Assembly: GCA_910589305.1 (NCBI GenBank)
Contig: CAJUTV010000003.1
Span: 201,223-265,222 of the forward strand
Direction of reading: 5' to 3'
From: an uncultured Lachnospira sp.
GTDB taxonomy: Bacteria > Bacillota > Clostridia > Lachnospirales > Lachnospiraceae
DNA length: 64,000 nt
The notes beneath the pieces are model-generated. The model saw only the letters and a program-made list of their open reading frames with translations, made no database searches and was not told where the DNA came from. Position 1 is the stretch's first letter, and every line of letters starts with the position of its first letter. Of the stretch, positions 44,530 to 51,990 are shown piece by piece. The translations under genes and the position numbers were made by a program.

Positions 44530-44697
44530 ATGGATAATGAAAACAATTTAGAGTTCGGTGAACTTTTAGAACAAAGAATCCAAGAAAATTTTGGTTCTAA
44601 TGAAAATGTATATGATGTATCAGATGAAAGACTAAAGGAGATGAACAAAAAATTGCCTTCTTGGAGTCTTGAGCCTCCATTTGGTTTTTTGAAATAG
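44530..44697 (+). CDS. Small acidic protein, 55 residues, with LPSWSLEPPFGF tail
   Basis: ATG 44530 follows a perfect AGGAGG. Acidic N-terminal half (FGELLEQRIQENFGSNENVY) forms an amphipathic helix; the C-terminus LPSWSLEPPFGFLK is short, aromatic and proline-rich, like a peptide that docks into a groove. It ends 2 bases before the next ATG, fully inside the operon. It may be an adaptor or regulator of the AAA ATPase or a substrate tag. Reading it as a gene rests on SD, frame and spacing. Confidence 0.65.
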   Translation: MDNENNLEFGELLEQRIQENFGSNENVYDVSDERLKEMNKKLPSWSLEPPFGFLK

Positions 44698-44699
44698 TT

Positions 44700-45206
44700 A
44701 TGAAAGAAATAGCTGTTATTTCGTATTCACAGTGGTTGGAATTGATTGATAGAGTCAAAGAAAAAGGCGTTTGCAGTGATGAAATGTACCAATTACATAT
44801 GGTTTGTCCACAGGTAAATACAGAAAAATGTTATTATTTAATACAAAATGAAATATCAAAGCTTGAAACACAGCTTTTAAGAAAGGTGATGTATCAGTTT
44901 GAAAGTTCAGTCAATCGTTGTCTGGAAGATTTTGATTTAGAACTTTTAAATCATGGTATTCGCGTGTTTAAGAAAAGTGTTCAACACTGTTTTTTCTTTA
45001 ATGATATAGAACAATATCCATATGCTATAAGAAAAAATTTATGTAATCAACTGATAAAAAATTTAATGGTTTTTACACAGGAGTATGCAGAATTTGTGAA
45101 AAAGTTAAGAGAAGATAACAATAGTTTATTTATTGAAGATTTTGATTACATATATAAAAAAGCAAAATTAAAAAAATATATAGAGGAGTTTAATGTATAT
45201 GGCTAA
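44700..45206 (+). CDS. Helical hypothetical protein, 168 residues
   Basis: All-helical soluble protein with several cysteines and aromatic residues (VISYSQWLELIDRVKEKGVC at the start, YIEEFNVYG at the end). No membrane segment. It overlaps the AAA ATPase start by 14 bases and follows the 55-residue gene after 2 bases, so translational coupling through all three is likely. No family is recognised; a cofactor for the ATPase is a reasonable guess. Confidence 0.65.
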   Translation: MKEIAVISYSQWLELIDRVKEKGVCSDEMYQLHMVCPQVNTEKCYYLIQNEISKLETQLLRKVMYQFESSVNRCLEDFDLELLNHGIRVFKKSVQHCFFFNDIEQYPYAIRKNLCNQLIKNLMVFTQEYAEFVKKLREDNNSLFIEDFDYIYKKAKLKKYIEEFNVYG

Positions 45207-46692
45207 TTATTCTCAAGTAAAACGAGAATTAATCAATTATATATATGCAAGAACGCCGCTTGTAATTATAAATACAAATGAACGTGAACGAGTGGAGAGA
45301 ATGCTTTATGAAATTACAAATGAAATTCAAGTGAATTTTTTGTATTATACTGATGCGAAACAAGTAAAATCTATCGGAATCAAATCAGAAAGTTTGGATA
45401 CACAAGATGATGTATTAGGCTTTTTCTTAAATCAAATAAAAAGGCAGAGAAGTTTAAATATTGTATTAGGCGATGTAAGAAGAATTACAGATGATAATGG
45501 ATATTCAAGAGAGCTGATGAATATATTATATATAGCGAAAGAAAATAATGGTGTTGTTATGCTTATAACATCCGACCAAGTTTGGACAAGAATATCCAAC
45601 TTTGGAATGGTTGTAACGCTAGATTATCCTGATAATTCAGAGAGAATAAATCAAATTCAACAATTTATAAAAATGTATTCAGGTCGTTTTACAGTGGAGT
45701 GGGATATAGAAGATATTGCACATGTGGCTACAATTCTTCGGGGATTTACAGAAATTCAGATAGATAATATACTCTCTTCTGAAATAATTGGCAATCGTGG
45801 TCTTTATAAAAATAAAATATCAAAATTGACCTTGCAAAAACAAAAAATATATCCGAAAGTTGGTTCTGTACAGTTTATTCATTTGTATAAAAAATATGTG
45901 GTTGAAGGGATGGAGGTCTTAAAGGAATGGCTTAATGAAAAGAAAAAAATCTTTTTTATGCCAGAGGAATATTTGCAAGAATATGATTTAAGAGCACCAA
46001 AAGGAATATTGTTAGTGGGTGTTTCTGGTTGTGGAAAATCATTGACAGCAAAACTTATTGCCCAAGAATGGGACTTGCCTTTATTTCGCTTTGATATTGG
46101 CTCAGTATTTGATAAATGGGTTGGTGAGAGTGAAAAAAAGATGAGGGAGGCACTGCAGTTTATAGAAAATGTAGCACCTTGTATTTTATGGATTGATGAA
46201 ATAGAAAAGGTTTTAGCTACAACCGATGCTGGAAATGAAACAGGTAAACGAGTACTTGGTGAGTTTTTATTTTGGATTCAAGAATCATCAAGCAAAGTTT
46301 TTATTGTTGCAACAGCAAATAATGTAAAGGATTTGCCATACGAACTATATCGCAAAGGTCGATTTTCTGAAGTATTTTATGCTGGTTTGCCAAACGCACA
46401 AGAACGACATCAAACACTAAAACATTATATTCAAGTATCCTTAAAAATAAATGTAGCAGAGGAAATCCTTAGTAAGCTTGTAATGGATACACAAGGATAT
46501 TCGTATTCTGATTTAGAAACAGCAATAAAAGATGTTGCGCAGAAAATGTTATTACAAAAGGAAAAGACGGTGTCAGAAATGGATTTGTTAAATTCTGTAA
46601 AAGCAGTGATTCCTATTTCACAAATCAATCCTGAATTGGTTAAAGAAATTGAAACGTGGGGAATGAAACGTGCAGTGAATGTGTCAAAATAA
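45193..46692 (+). CDS. Ycf46-type AAA ATPase
   Basis: 499 residues. The N-terminal 210 residues keep a RecA-like alternation (TPLVIINTNERERVE, NIVLGDVRRITDDNG, VVMLITSDQVWTRISN) without a Walker A, as in Ycf46. The C-terminal AAA module has Walker A GVSGCGKS (276-283), pore-loop-side GSVFDKWVGESEKKMREA, Walker B WIDEIEKV (Asp335), sensor VATANNV and RKGRF. Ycf46 ATPases are known from cyanobacteria and plastids with carbon-uptake roles, and occur scattered elsewhere. Two starts exist, 45193 and 45199. Probable engine of the surrounding SPFH/paralogue system. Confidence 0.85.
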   Translation: MYMANYSQVKRELINYIYARTPLVIINTNERERVERMLYEITNEIQVNFLYYTDAKQVKSIGIKSESLDTQDDVLGFFLNQIKRQRSLNIVLGDVRRITDDNGYSRELMNILYIAKENNGVVMLITSDQVWTRISNFGMVVTLDYPDNSERINQIQQFIKMYSGRFTVEWDIEDIAHVATILRGFTEIQIDNILSSEIIGNRGLYKNKISKLTLQKQKIYPKVGSVQFIHLYKKYVVEGMEVLKEWLNEKKKIFFMPEEYLQEYDLRAPKGILLVGVSGCGKSLTAKLIAQEWDLPLFRFDIGSVFDKWVGESEKKMREALQFIENVAPCILWIDEIEKVLATTDAGNETGKRVLGEFLFWIQESSSKVFIVATANNVKDLPYELYRKGRFSEVFYAGLPNAQERHQTLKHYIQVSLKINVAEEILSKLVMDTQGYSYSDLETAIKDVAQKMLLQKEKTVSEMDLLNSVKAVIPISQINPELVKEIETWGMKRAVNVSK

Positions 46693-46765
46693 AAAAAACA
46701 ACGTGTATTGAATAAAGATAAAATGTTGTTTATAACAGGCATCAAAAATGACAGGAGGTAATTGG

Positions 46766-48481
46766 GTGAGTAATTATCAGCTTAAATCGAAAGTGAGCAG
46801 ACTGGAATCTAAGCTTCGTGAAATAGAGAGAGAAAATAATCAGCTTCGAGGAGAAATTAATTCTATTGTAAATAATGTCAATCAGGCAGAACGAAATTTG
46901 TCAGAATATAATCAGTATATACGGTCGTCATTAGACAATGCAGTAGGAGTAATTGATAATTCTATAAATCGTACATTAAGTGCCTATGAAATACAAGGAC
47001 AAGTTGACCAATTATATACACGTTACAAATATGTAGAGTTAGCAAATAAAAAGATTCGAGCGTTAAATAATAAAAAATATTATGATTTTAATAATTATAG
47101 AACCGTAAGAAAAATCGTTCAAGGAATGATGGATAACCTAGATTTAAATATGGTTAGTGACACTATAATATATAAATCGATTGAAAGACAACATTTATTG
47201 ACTCCAGATTATTGGCTGACATGTGTTCTTATCAGCATTATGGCTTGGAAGTCAAATGATAGAAGTCTTGCAGACCGAGCAATTGAAAGAGCATTTAAAC
47301 TGGATTCTAAAAACAGCAGTATTTTTTATATGATTTTTAATTTGCGAATGGAAAGAAATCAGGCGGCAATAAAATGGTTTTTAGAGTATCAAAAATGTGA
47401 GCTTAAAGGAAGTGATGAACATACATTTTTAATGTTGTTTTCTCTTATAAGTAAAACGTTATCCGATAATGTAGATGATGAAACATCAAGGATGATTTCG
47501 GATTTTATTCATAAGCTTCTTGTAGAATGCGCTCAAAAAGAGGGATATAGTGAGAAGGAGATTATTTCTGTTCTTTGTCATCATATGAATAAATTAAAAA
47601 AGACCGAAGTCTATGAACTTCCATTGATGGCAAAATATTGCAGTGAATATGCAGATATAACAACGATGCTTCATTTAGCACAAAATAATTATAATATTTT
47701 AGAATGTATACTAAGAATAGTCCATGTTTCCATTGCTGAGAGAAATACGTATTTAAAGGAATATTTAAATGAACTTTTATCAAAGCCAAATGATGTTGAA
47801 ATAGAAACCTACAATGAAATAGAATACAATGAATGTATTATTGAGATGAGTGGAGATGTTGAGCGTGCTAGGACTAGATATGAACAAGAATTACAACATA
47901 GAAAAGCAGATTTTGACATTATATCAACAATGATTGATTGGATATATGATTTTGGCAATGAAGATATTAATGGACAGATGCGTTTTAATATGTTTACTTT
48001 AATAAAAACACTTCAAGAAAAGGCAGCAGAATCTTATTTTGCAAATTATCGTGCTATGTTTAAGAATATTTATCCAATTCATATATTGGATTATTCTACA
48101 AAAATAGATTTTACAAATCCATCAGATGAGGAATCAAAGATAGAAAAGCATTATGATACTTGCCAAAAAGAAGAATTGGCAAAAGTGAAAAATGTATCGG
48201 CATATATTTCGTTTGGAGTAGGTGCAGTTTGTGGAGCAGCCGCTTTTTTTGTTCATTTATTATTACTGGCAGGTTTGGGAATTGGAGTAGCAATAGGAAT
48301 TGGAATCATGGTTTCTAATCAATTTAAACGTAAAAATATTGTTCTTAAAATTCAAAAACAAAAACAAAATGTTTTGAATATTTTGCATAAACTTTTTGAT
48401 GAAAATGATAAGATAAAAGAATGGTATAAAGAGTTTGACACCGTTTCTGTAAGAATAACGGAAGAATTAGCAAAGTTATAA
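46766..48481 (+). CDS. Coiled-coil/TPR-like membrane-hairpin protein, paralogue C
   Basis: 571 residues from GTG 46766 (AGGAGG 8 bases upstream). An N-terminal coiled coil (about 1-60, KVSRLESKLREIERENNQL) leads to the shared core YWLTCVLISIMAWKSNDRSL (about 149-168) and FYMIFNLRMERNQAAIKWFL, and ends with a membrane hairpin (about 483-525, Gly-rich GVGAVCGAAAFFVHLLLLAG) and tail. Same architecture as paralogues A and B, but placed after the ATPase. An earlier ATG in frame lies before the SD. Confidence 0.65.
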   Translation: MSNYQLKSKVSRLESKLREIERENNQLRGEINSIVNNVNQAERNLSEYNQYIRSSLDNAVGVIDNSINRTLSAYEIQGQVDQLYTRYKYVELANKKIRALNNKKYYDFNNYRTVRKIVQGMMDNLDLNMVSDTIIYKSIERQHLLTPDYWLTCVLISIMAWKSNDRSLADRAIERAFKLDSKNSSIFYMIFNLRMERNQAAIKWFLEYQKCELKGSDEHTFLMLFSLISKTLSDNVDDETSRMISDFIHKLLVECAQKEGYSEKEIISVLCHHMNKLKKTEVYELPLMAKYCSEYADITTMLHLAQNNYNILECILRIVHVSIAERNTYLKEYLNELLSKPNDVEIETYNEIEYNECIIEMSGDVERARTRYEQELQHRKADFDIISTMIDWIYDFGNEDINGQMRFNMFTLIKTLQEKAAESYFANYRAMFKNIYPIHILDYSTKIDFTNPSDEESKIEKHYDTCQKEELAKVKNVSAYISFGVGAVCGAAAFFVHLLLLAGLGIGVAIGIGIMVSNQFKRKNIVLKIQKQKQNVLNILHKLFDENDKIKEWYKEFDTVSVRITEELAKL

Positions 48482-48524
48482 AAAATTTGTTTTGAAATAT
48501 GAAATAAATAAAAAGGTGACTTTT

Positions 48525-48563
48525 ATGTTTGGAAAAAGCGGTAATAAAGAAGACAATTGTTAG
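48525..48563 (+). pseudogene. 12-codon frame with SD, possible gene remnant
   Basis: AAAGGTGAC followed by ATG 48525 encodes MFGKSGNKEDNC and stop. It looks like the start of a deleted gene or an unimportant leader at the end of the AAA operon. Weak evidence. Confidence 0.2.
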
Positions 48564-48592
48564 GGAAATTGGTTTTTTTTTGTATTTTTTGG

Positions 48593-48620
48593 TTGACTAT
48601 TGGATATAATATGATATAAT
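48593..48620 (+). promoter_or_regulatory. Extended -10 promoter for rpsU
   Basis: TTGACT (48593-48598), 16 bases, TGATATAAT with TATAAT at 48615-48620. The leader to rpsU is about 75 bases. Confidence 0.75.
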
Positions 48621-48690
48621 GTCTATTGTGCGATTAGTTAATACCCTAATTACGTATTGCCCAAGCACAATTTGCTACAGAAGGGTGGTT

Positions 48691-48720
48691 ATGAGCAGAT
48701 ATGTCAAATGTCATCGTTAA
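48691..48720 (+). CDS. Possible 9-residue leader peptide overlapping rpsU
   Basis: ATG 48691 encodes MSRYVKCHR then TAA, in another frame from rpsU, and it overlaps the rpsU start. It is closer to the SD GGGTGG than the rpsU ATG is. It may modulate rpsU translation. Confidence 0.35.
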   Translation: MSRYVKCHR

Positions 48721-48877
48721 AGAGAATGAATCTCTGGATAGCGCATTGAGAAGATTTAAGAGAAATTGCGCAAAGGCGGGCATTCAGCAGGAAATTCGTA
48801 AAAGAGAGCATTACGAAAAACCAAGCGTTAGACGTAAGAAAAAGTCTGAAGCTGCTAGAAAACGTAAATTCAATTAA
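48701..48877 (+). CDS. rpsU: 30S ribosomal protein S21
   Basis: 58 residues: MSNVIVKENESLDSALRRFK, then basic C-terminal tail KPSVRRKKKSEAARKRKFN, the complete S21 sequence. S21 sits on the 30S platform and aids initiation. The SD (AAGGGTGG, 48681-48688) is about 12 bases away and separated by the small overlapping frame. A terminator follows directly, so the gene is monocistronic. Confidence 0.95.
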   Translation: MSNVIVKENESLDSALRRFKRNCAKAGIQQEIRKREHYEKPSVRRKKKSEAARKRKFN

Positions 48878-48890
48878 TATGTTACTTTTA

Positions 48891-48923
48891 AATGTCATCA
48901 CATATATTGTGATGACATTTTTT
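48891..48923 (+). terminator. Terminator of rpsU
   Basis: AATGTCATCACA (48891-48902) and TGTGATGACATT (48908-48919), a perfect 12-bp stem with a 5-base loop, then TTTT. Confidence 0.92.
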
Positions 48924-49029
48924 ATGCACACAGGTATCCAAATGAAATATACAAGCAGCAAAGCGGATTGCAAATATCCGTTGATTTTTTATAAAAAATG
49001 ATATGACAACAAATAAAAAATTATAATTT

Positions 49030-49917
49030 TTATGGATAAAGCTCAACAATTTCCTGTAATTTTTCTAAAAATCGTTCAGTGGCTTTTGTAAAAATTTGAT
49101 ATTTTTTCCAAATAATGCTCATACTGGCTTCAAGTTTTGGTTCAAGAGGTCGAAAACATAGAGGACTATTACCTGAAACATTGATAAGTTTATCAAAGCT
49201 AATGGCATATCCAAGCCCTTCATCAACCATTAAAGAGCCATTAAACAAAAGATTATAGGTTGCAACGATATTTAATTTATCTTGATTGCATGGAAAAAAT
49301 GCACGAAAAGTTGAGTTTTGAAATGCCTGCCGAGACATAATAAGAGGTTTGTCTAATAAATCCTCTGCTGTTATTTTTTCTTTTTCGGCAAGAGGGGCAT
49401 CACGGCGCATAATAACACCCCACGTATCTTTGTAAGGCATTTTTATAGATTCATATTTTAAAGTGTCGATATCTCCAAAAATAAGACCAAAATCAATAAG
49501 ACCTCTATCTAAATTTTCTGTTACGGTAGCTTTATCGCCACTGACAATATGTAGATGAATCAGTGGGTGATTTTTTTGAAGGGCTTTTGCGGCCTTTGCT
49601 AAAAAGCGAATCCCATCTGTTTCACCAGCACCGACAGTAATATTTCCTGCAATCATATCATCCGATAAAGAAATTTCATCTTCTGCTTTTTTGACAAGTT
49701 CCATAATTTCTTCAGCGCGTTTTCTTAAAATCATACCTTCTTCTGTTAAAGTGATTCGTCGATTTCCACGAATCATAAGTTGTTTGCCAAGTTCTTCTTC
49801 CATCTCTTTTAATTGCCTAGAAAGAGTCGGCTGAGATAAATGCAGTGATTCGGCTGCACCAGATATGCTTTGTTCTCTTGTAACTGCAAGAAAATATTGT
49901 AAAACTCTTAATTCCAT
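49030..49917 (-). CDS. LysR-family transcriptional regulator
   Basis: 295 residues, the only minus-strand gene. Winged HTH at 1-62 (MELRVLQYFLAVTREQSISGAAESLHLSQPTLSRQ begins it) and a periplasmic-binding-like effector domain at about 90-290 (GNITVGAGETDGIRFLAKA, DFGLIFGDI). It is divergent from the 188-residue gene at 50171 and is near the hydrolase and cyclophilin-like genes; members of this LysR group often accompany cyclophilin-like, DUF3737 and exporter genes. T-N11-A sites at 51795 and 57791 are candidates for its binding. Effector unknown. Confidence 0.9.
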   Translation of the reverse strand: MELRVLQYFLAVTREQSISGAAESLHLSQPTLSRQLKEMEEELGKQLMIRGNRRITLTEEGMILRKRAEEIMELVKKAEDEISLSDDMIAGNITVGAGETDGIRFLAKAAKALQKNHPLIHLHIVSGDKATVTENLDRGLIDFGLIFGDIDTLKYESIKMPYKDTWGVIMRRDAPLAEKEKITAEDLLDKPLIMSRQAFQNSTFRAFFPCNQDKLNIVATYNLLFNGSLMVDEGLGYAISFDKLINVSGNSPLCFRPLEPKLEASMSIIWKKYQIFTKATERFLEKLQEIVELYP

Positions 49918-50090
49918 AAAAATCCCCCATTCTAAAACGCAGTGTAGGAATTACATTAAACCTTATTTGTGACGCTTTGGCACGAATAGATATAAAATAT
50001 ATATTTTTTCTGTTGGTTTTTATTATACGCTTATATAGTAAAATCAGCAAGAATAAGATGATTTTACGTTTCAAATGGGATAGTTCACAC

Positions 50091-50117
50091 CAATCATATA
50101 AAAAATTTATATGATTG
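50091..50117 (+). repeat. 12-bp palindrome between LysR gene and 50171 gene
   Basis: CAATCATATAAA (50091-50102), AAA loop, TTTATATGATTG (50106-50117). No T-run follows, so an operator or regulatory hairpin for either divergent gene is possible. Confidence 0.5.
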
Positions 50118-50170
50118 TTCGATAAAACAAATAGATATTATTTGGAACAATAAAAAAGTAAGGGATATAT

Positions 50171-50737
50171 ATGTTGATGGAAATTAGTCATTATGGATAT
50201 TATAAAAGTGCAGATTCTGACGCAAAAAAGGAAAATGCTAAGTTCGGTGAAGTAAAGGAAAACACAAAAGAAAACAGTAAAGATAAGGTACAAGAGTATT
50301 ATAAAAAATTATGCAAAAAATTTCCGCAAATAAGATTTAATACAAGTGGCGGTGTTTTAAAAAGCAGCTCTCAAAAAGTAGTTGTCAATCTTTCTTATAA
50401 CTGTTTGAAAAAGATGGCAAATGACCCAGAATTTGCAAAGCAAATAGAATGGAATTTATCAGGGGAAGCCACAGCAAATGCAAGGGTGTATTCATGCGCA
50501 AAAGGTAATGGTGTTGTACTTGGTGGCAGAACCGTTACATATGATGCAGATGGCAACAGGCAATCATCTTGTGGGGGTATGAGAACAGCAAATACACGAA
50601 ATAAAAATAGTAAAACGGATAAATTACATAAAAAGTATAAGATAAAAAAAGAGCATGATTTAAAAATGAAAAAAAGACGTGAGGAAAGAAAAATAATAGA
50701 AGAAACAATTGCTAAGAATTTTGATATGAAAGCATAA
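50171..50737 (+). CDS. Conserved hypothetical protein, 188 residues
   Basis: A basic, polar protein with no signal or membrane helix. Residues about 50-105 (YYKKLCKKFPQIRFNTSGGV, then VVVNLSYNCLKKMANDPEFA) make an alpha/beta core resembling Lachnospiraceae proteins of the DUF6033 kind; the C-terminal 50 residues are a Lys/Arg/Glu-rich helix. The assignment is from memory and weak. It stands directly before the 288-residue unknown gene, which has a similar soluble character. Confidence 0.6.
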   Translation: MLMEISHYGYYKSADSDAKKENAKFGEVKENTKENSKDKVQEYYKKLCKKFPQIRFNTSGGVLKSSSQKVVVNLSYNCLKKMANDPEFAKQIEWNLSGEATANARVYSCAKGNGVVLGGRTVTYDADGNRQSSCGGMRTANTRNKNSKTDKLHKKYKIKKEHDLKMKKRREERKIIEETIAKNFDMKA

Positions 50738-50785
50738 AAAACAAGTGATTTTACTATAAAAAGTTATAAATAGGAGGATATGTCG

Positions 50786-51652
50786 ATGCGTTATTTTAGT
50801 GATTATACAAACTATAATCATTTGAACAAAATATTATCTTATAAAGTAGATACCAATAAAGTAAAGCAACATTTACAGCAGGCAAGTAAAAATGGTGCTA
50901 CAAGTCAGCCGCAGCATGATAATTTATCCATTTCAGAGGAAGGACACCGTGCTTTAAAAGAAAAGATGGTTGTAGTAAAAGCAAAAGAGACTGGTGATAT
51001 AAAAAAGCTGCCTTCTTTAAGCTCTGGTTATTTTGGTATAATGAATAATTTTGAAAAGATTATGTCGGAACTTGGAGATGGTTCTGTCTCAGATGATTTT
51101 GTGACAAACGATTATTCACAAAAAAGTGTGGATGCATTGAAAGTAAGATTTGAAAAAGAGGAAGGAACAAGAACAGATACATTTGATCGTTATGTAAATA
51201 AAATGGCATCAGCATATCAGTTGATGAAAGACCAAATTGAAGAAAAATATGTATCATCTGATAGGCAAAAAGAATATTATATTGCACAAGATGGAAGCAC
51301 ACAGGAATTGACAAAAGAAAAAGAATTAGAAATGTTGGATAAAGCTTATGAAACACATAGTCAGCTTATGGCAACATCAACGCAGATTTGGAGTGAAATG
51401 CGGGATTTTAAATTACAGATAGTATATCATTCGAGCCAAAAAGAAGATAGAGTATCCTCAACAAAAAATCAAAGTACACATATAAAAGAGCAGGCTTATC
51501 ATGCGTTTATGTCTGCTATTAATGATGAAAACAGTGAATTGTTAAAGAACGAAACAGGCAGTTTCAATCATTTTCGTTTAAATTTAGGGATTTCATCTTT
51601 TGAAAGAAATACCCTTAATAGCATTTGGGATTATTATGCCAATAAAAAATAG
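50786..51652 (+). CDS. Conserved hypothetical protein, 288 residues
   Basis: ATG 50786 is chosen: AGGAGG is 8 bases upstream, whereas ATG 50780 is too close to it. Predicted mainly helical, with the motif HDNLSISEEGHRALKEK near residue 40 that is also seen in DUF4885-like and appendage-associated proteins of Clostridia. No signal peptide or membrane helix. Likely co-transcribed with the preceding 188-residue gene; followed by a strong terminator. Function unknown. Confidence 0.6.
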   Translation: MRYFSDYTNYNHLNKILSYKVDTNKVKQHLQQASKNGATSQPQHDNLSISEEGHRALKEKMVVVKAKETGDIKKLPSLSSGYFGIMNNFEKIMSELGDGSVSDDFVTNDYSQKSVDALKVRFEKEEGTRTDTFDRYVNKMASAYQLMKDQIEEKYVSSDRQKEYYIAQDGSTQELTKEKELEMLDKAYETHSQLMATSTQIWSEMRDFKLQIVYHSSQKEDRVSSTKNQSTHIKEQAYHAFMSAINDENSELLKNETGSFNHFRLNLGISSFERNTLNSIWDYYANKK

Positions 51653-51700
51653 TAAGTAATAATTAGTAATTATTCTATTGAAAATTTTTGTGGGAATAAA

Positions 51701-51740
51701 AACAGCAGTTTTGAAAAATAATCAAGACTGCTGTTTTTTC
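51701..51740 (+). terminator. Terminator after the 288-residue unknown gene
   Basis: AACAGCAG (51701-51708) and CTGCTGTT (51728-51735 region) with additional TTTGA/TCAA pairs, followed by TTTTTC. Confidence 0.85.
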
Positions 51741-51774
51741 TTTTGTAAAAAATGATAGAATAATTATAACTATT

Positions 51775-51811
51775 AGGCATAGTATAATATTTAATATAAG
51801 TATTTGCTATC
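51775..51811 (+). repeat. 36-bp repeat, copy 1, with T-N11-A box
   Basis: 51775-51810 matches 57771-57806 at 30 of 36 positions; the inner TATTTAATATAAGTATTTG is identical. It holds TATAAGTATTTGCTATC (51795-51811), which has the T-N11-A spacing of LysR-type sites, just downstream of TATAAT. Confidence 0.6.
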
Positions 51812-51990
51812 TGTAAAACAGCTTGATAAACTACAGATAAAAGATTGAATATTAAAAATTTCAATCTATACAAAAGATAGTTGGGTATAAAAGACTGTTA
51901 TACAGTCTTGTCAAAATACAAATCAATTGTGGTTTCTAAAAAGTAGTCGCAGCGTAGAAGCTAACGAAATATAAAGATAGGAGGGACGAA

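Larger units (their letters stand above)
51653..51990 (+). other. 338-base gap with terminator, LysR-type box and three hairpins
   Basis: Besides the terminator (51701-51740) and the 36-bp repeat (51775-51810), three stems follow: TATCTGTA/TACAGATA (51808-51839), GATTGAA/TTCAATC (51843-51866) and AAGACTG/CAGTCTT (51891-51909). TATAAT occurs at 51783-51788 without a good -35. The stems make a structured leader before the hydrolase gene. Confidence 0.5.

Noticed and set aside
48525..48563. A real small gene at the end of the AAA operon
   Set aside because: Only 12 codons, no neighbour overlap and no conserved features; noted as a possible remnant.
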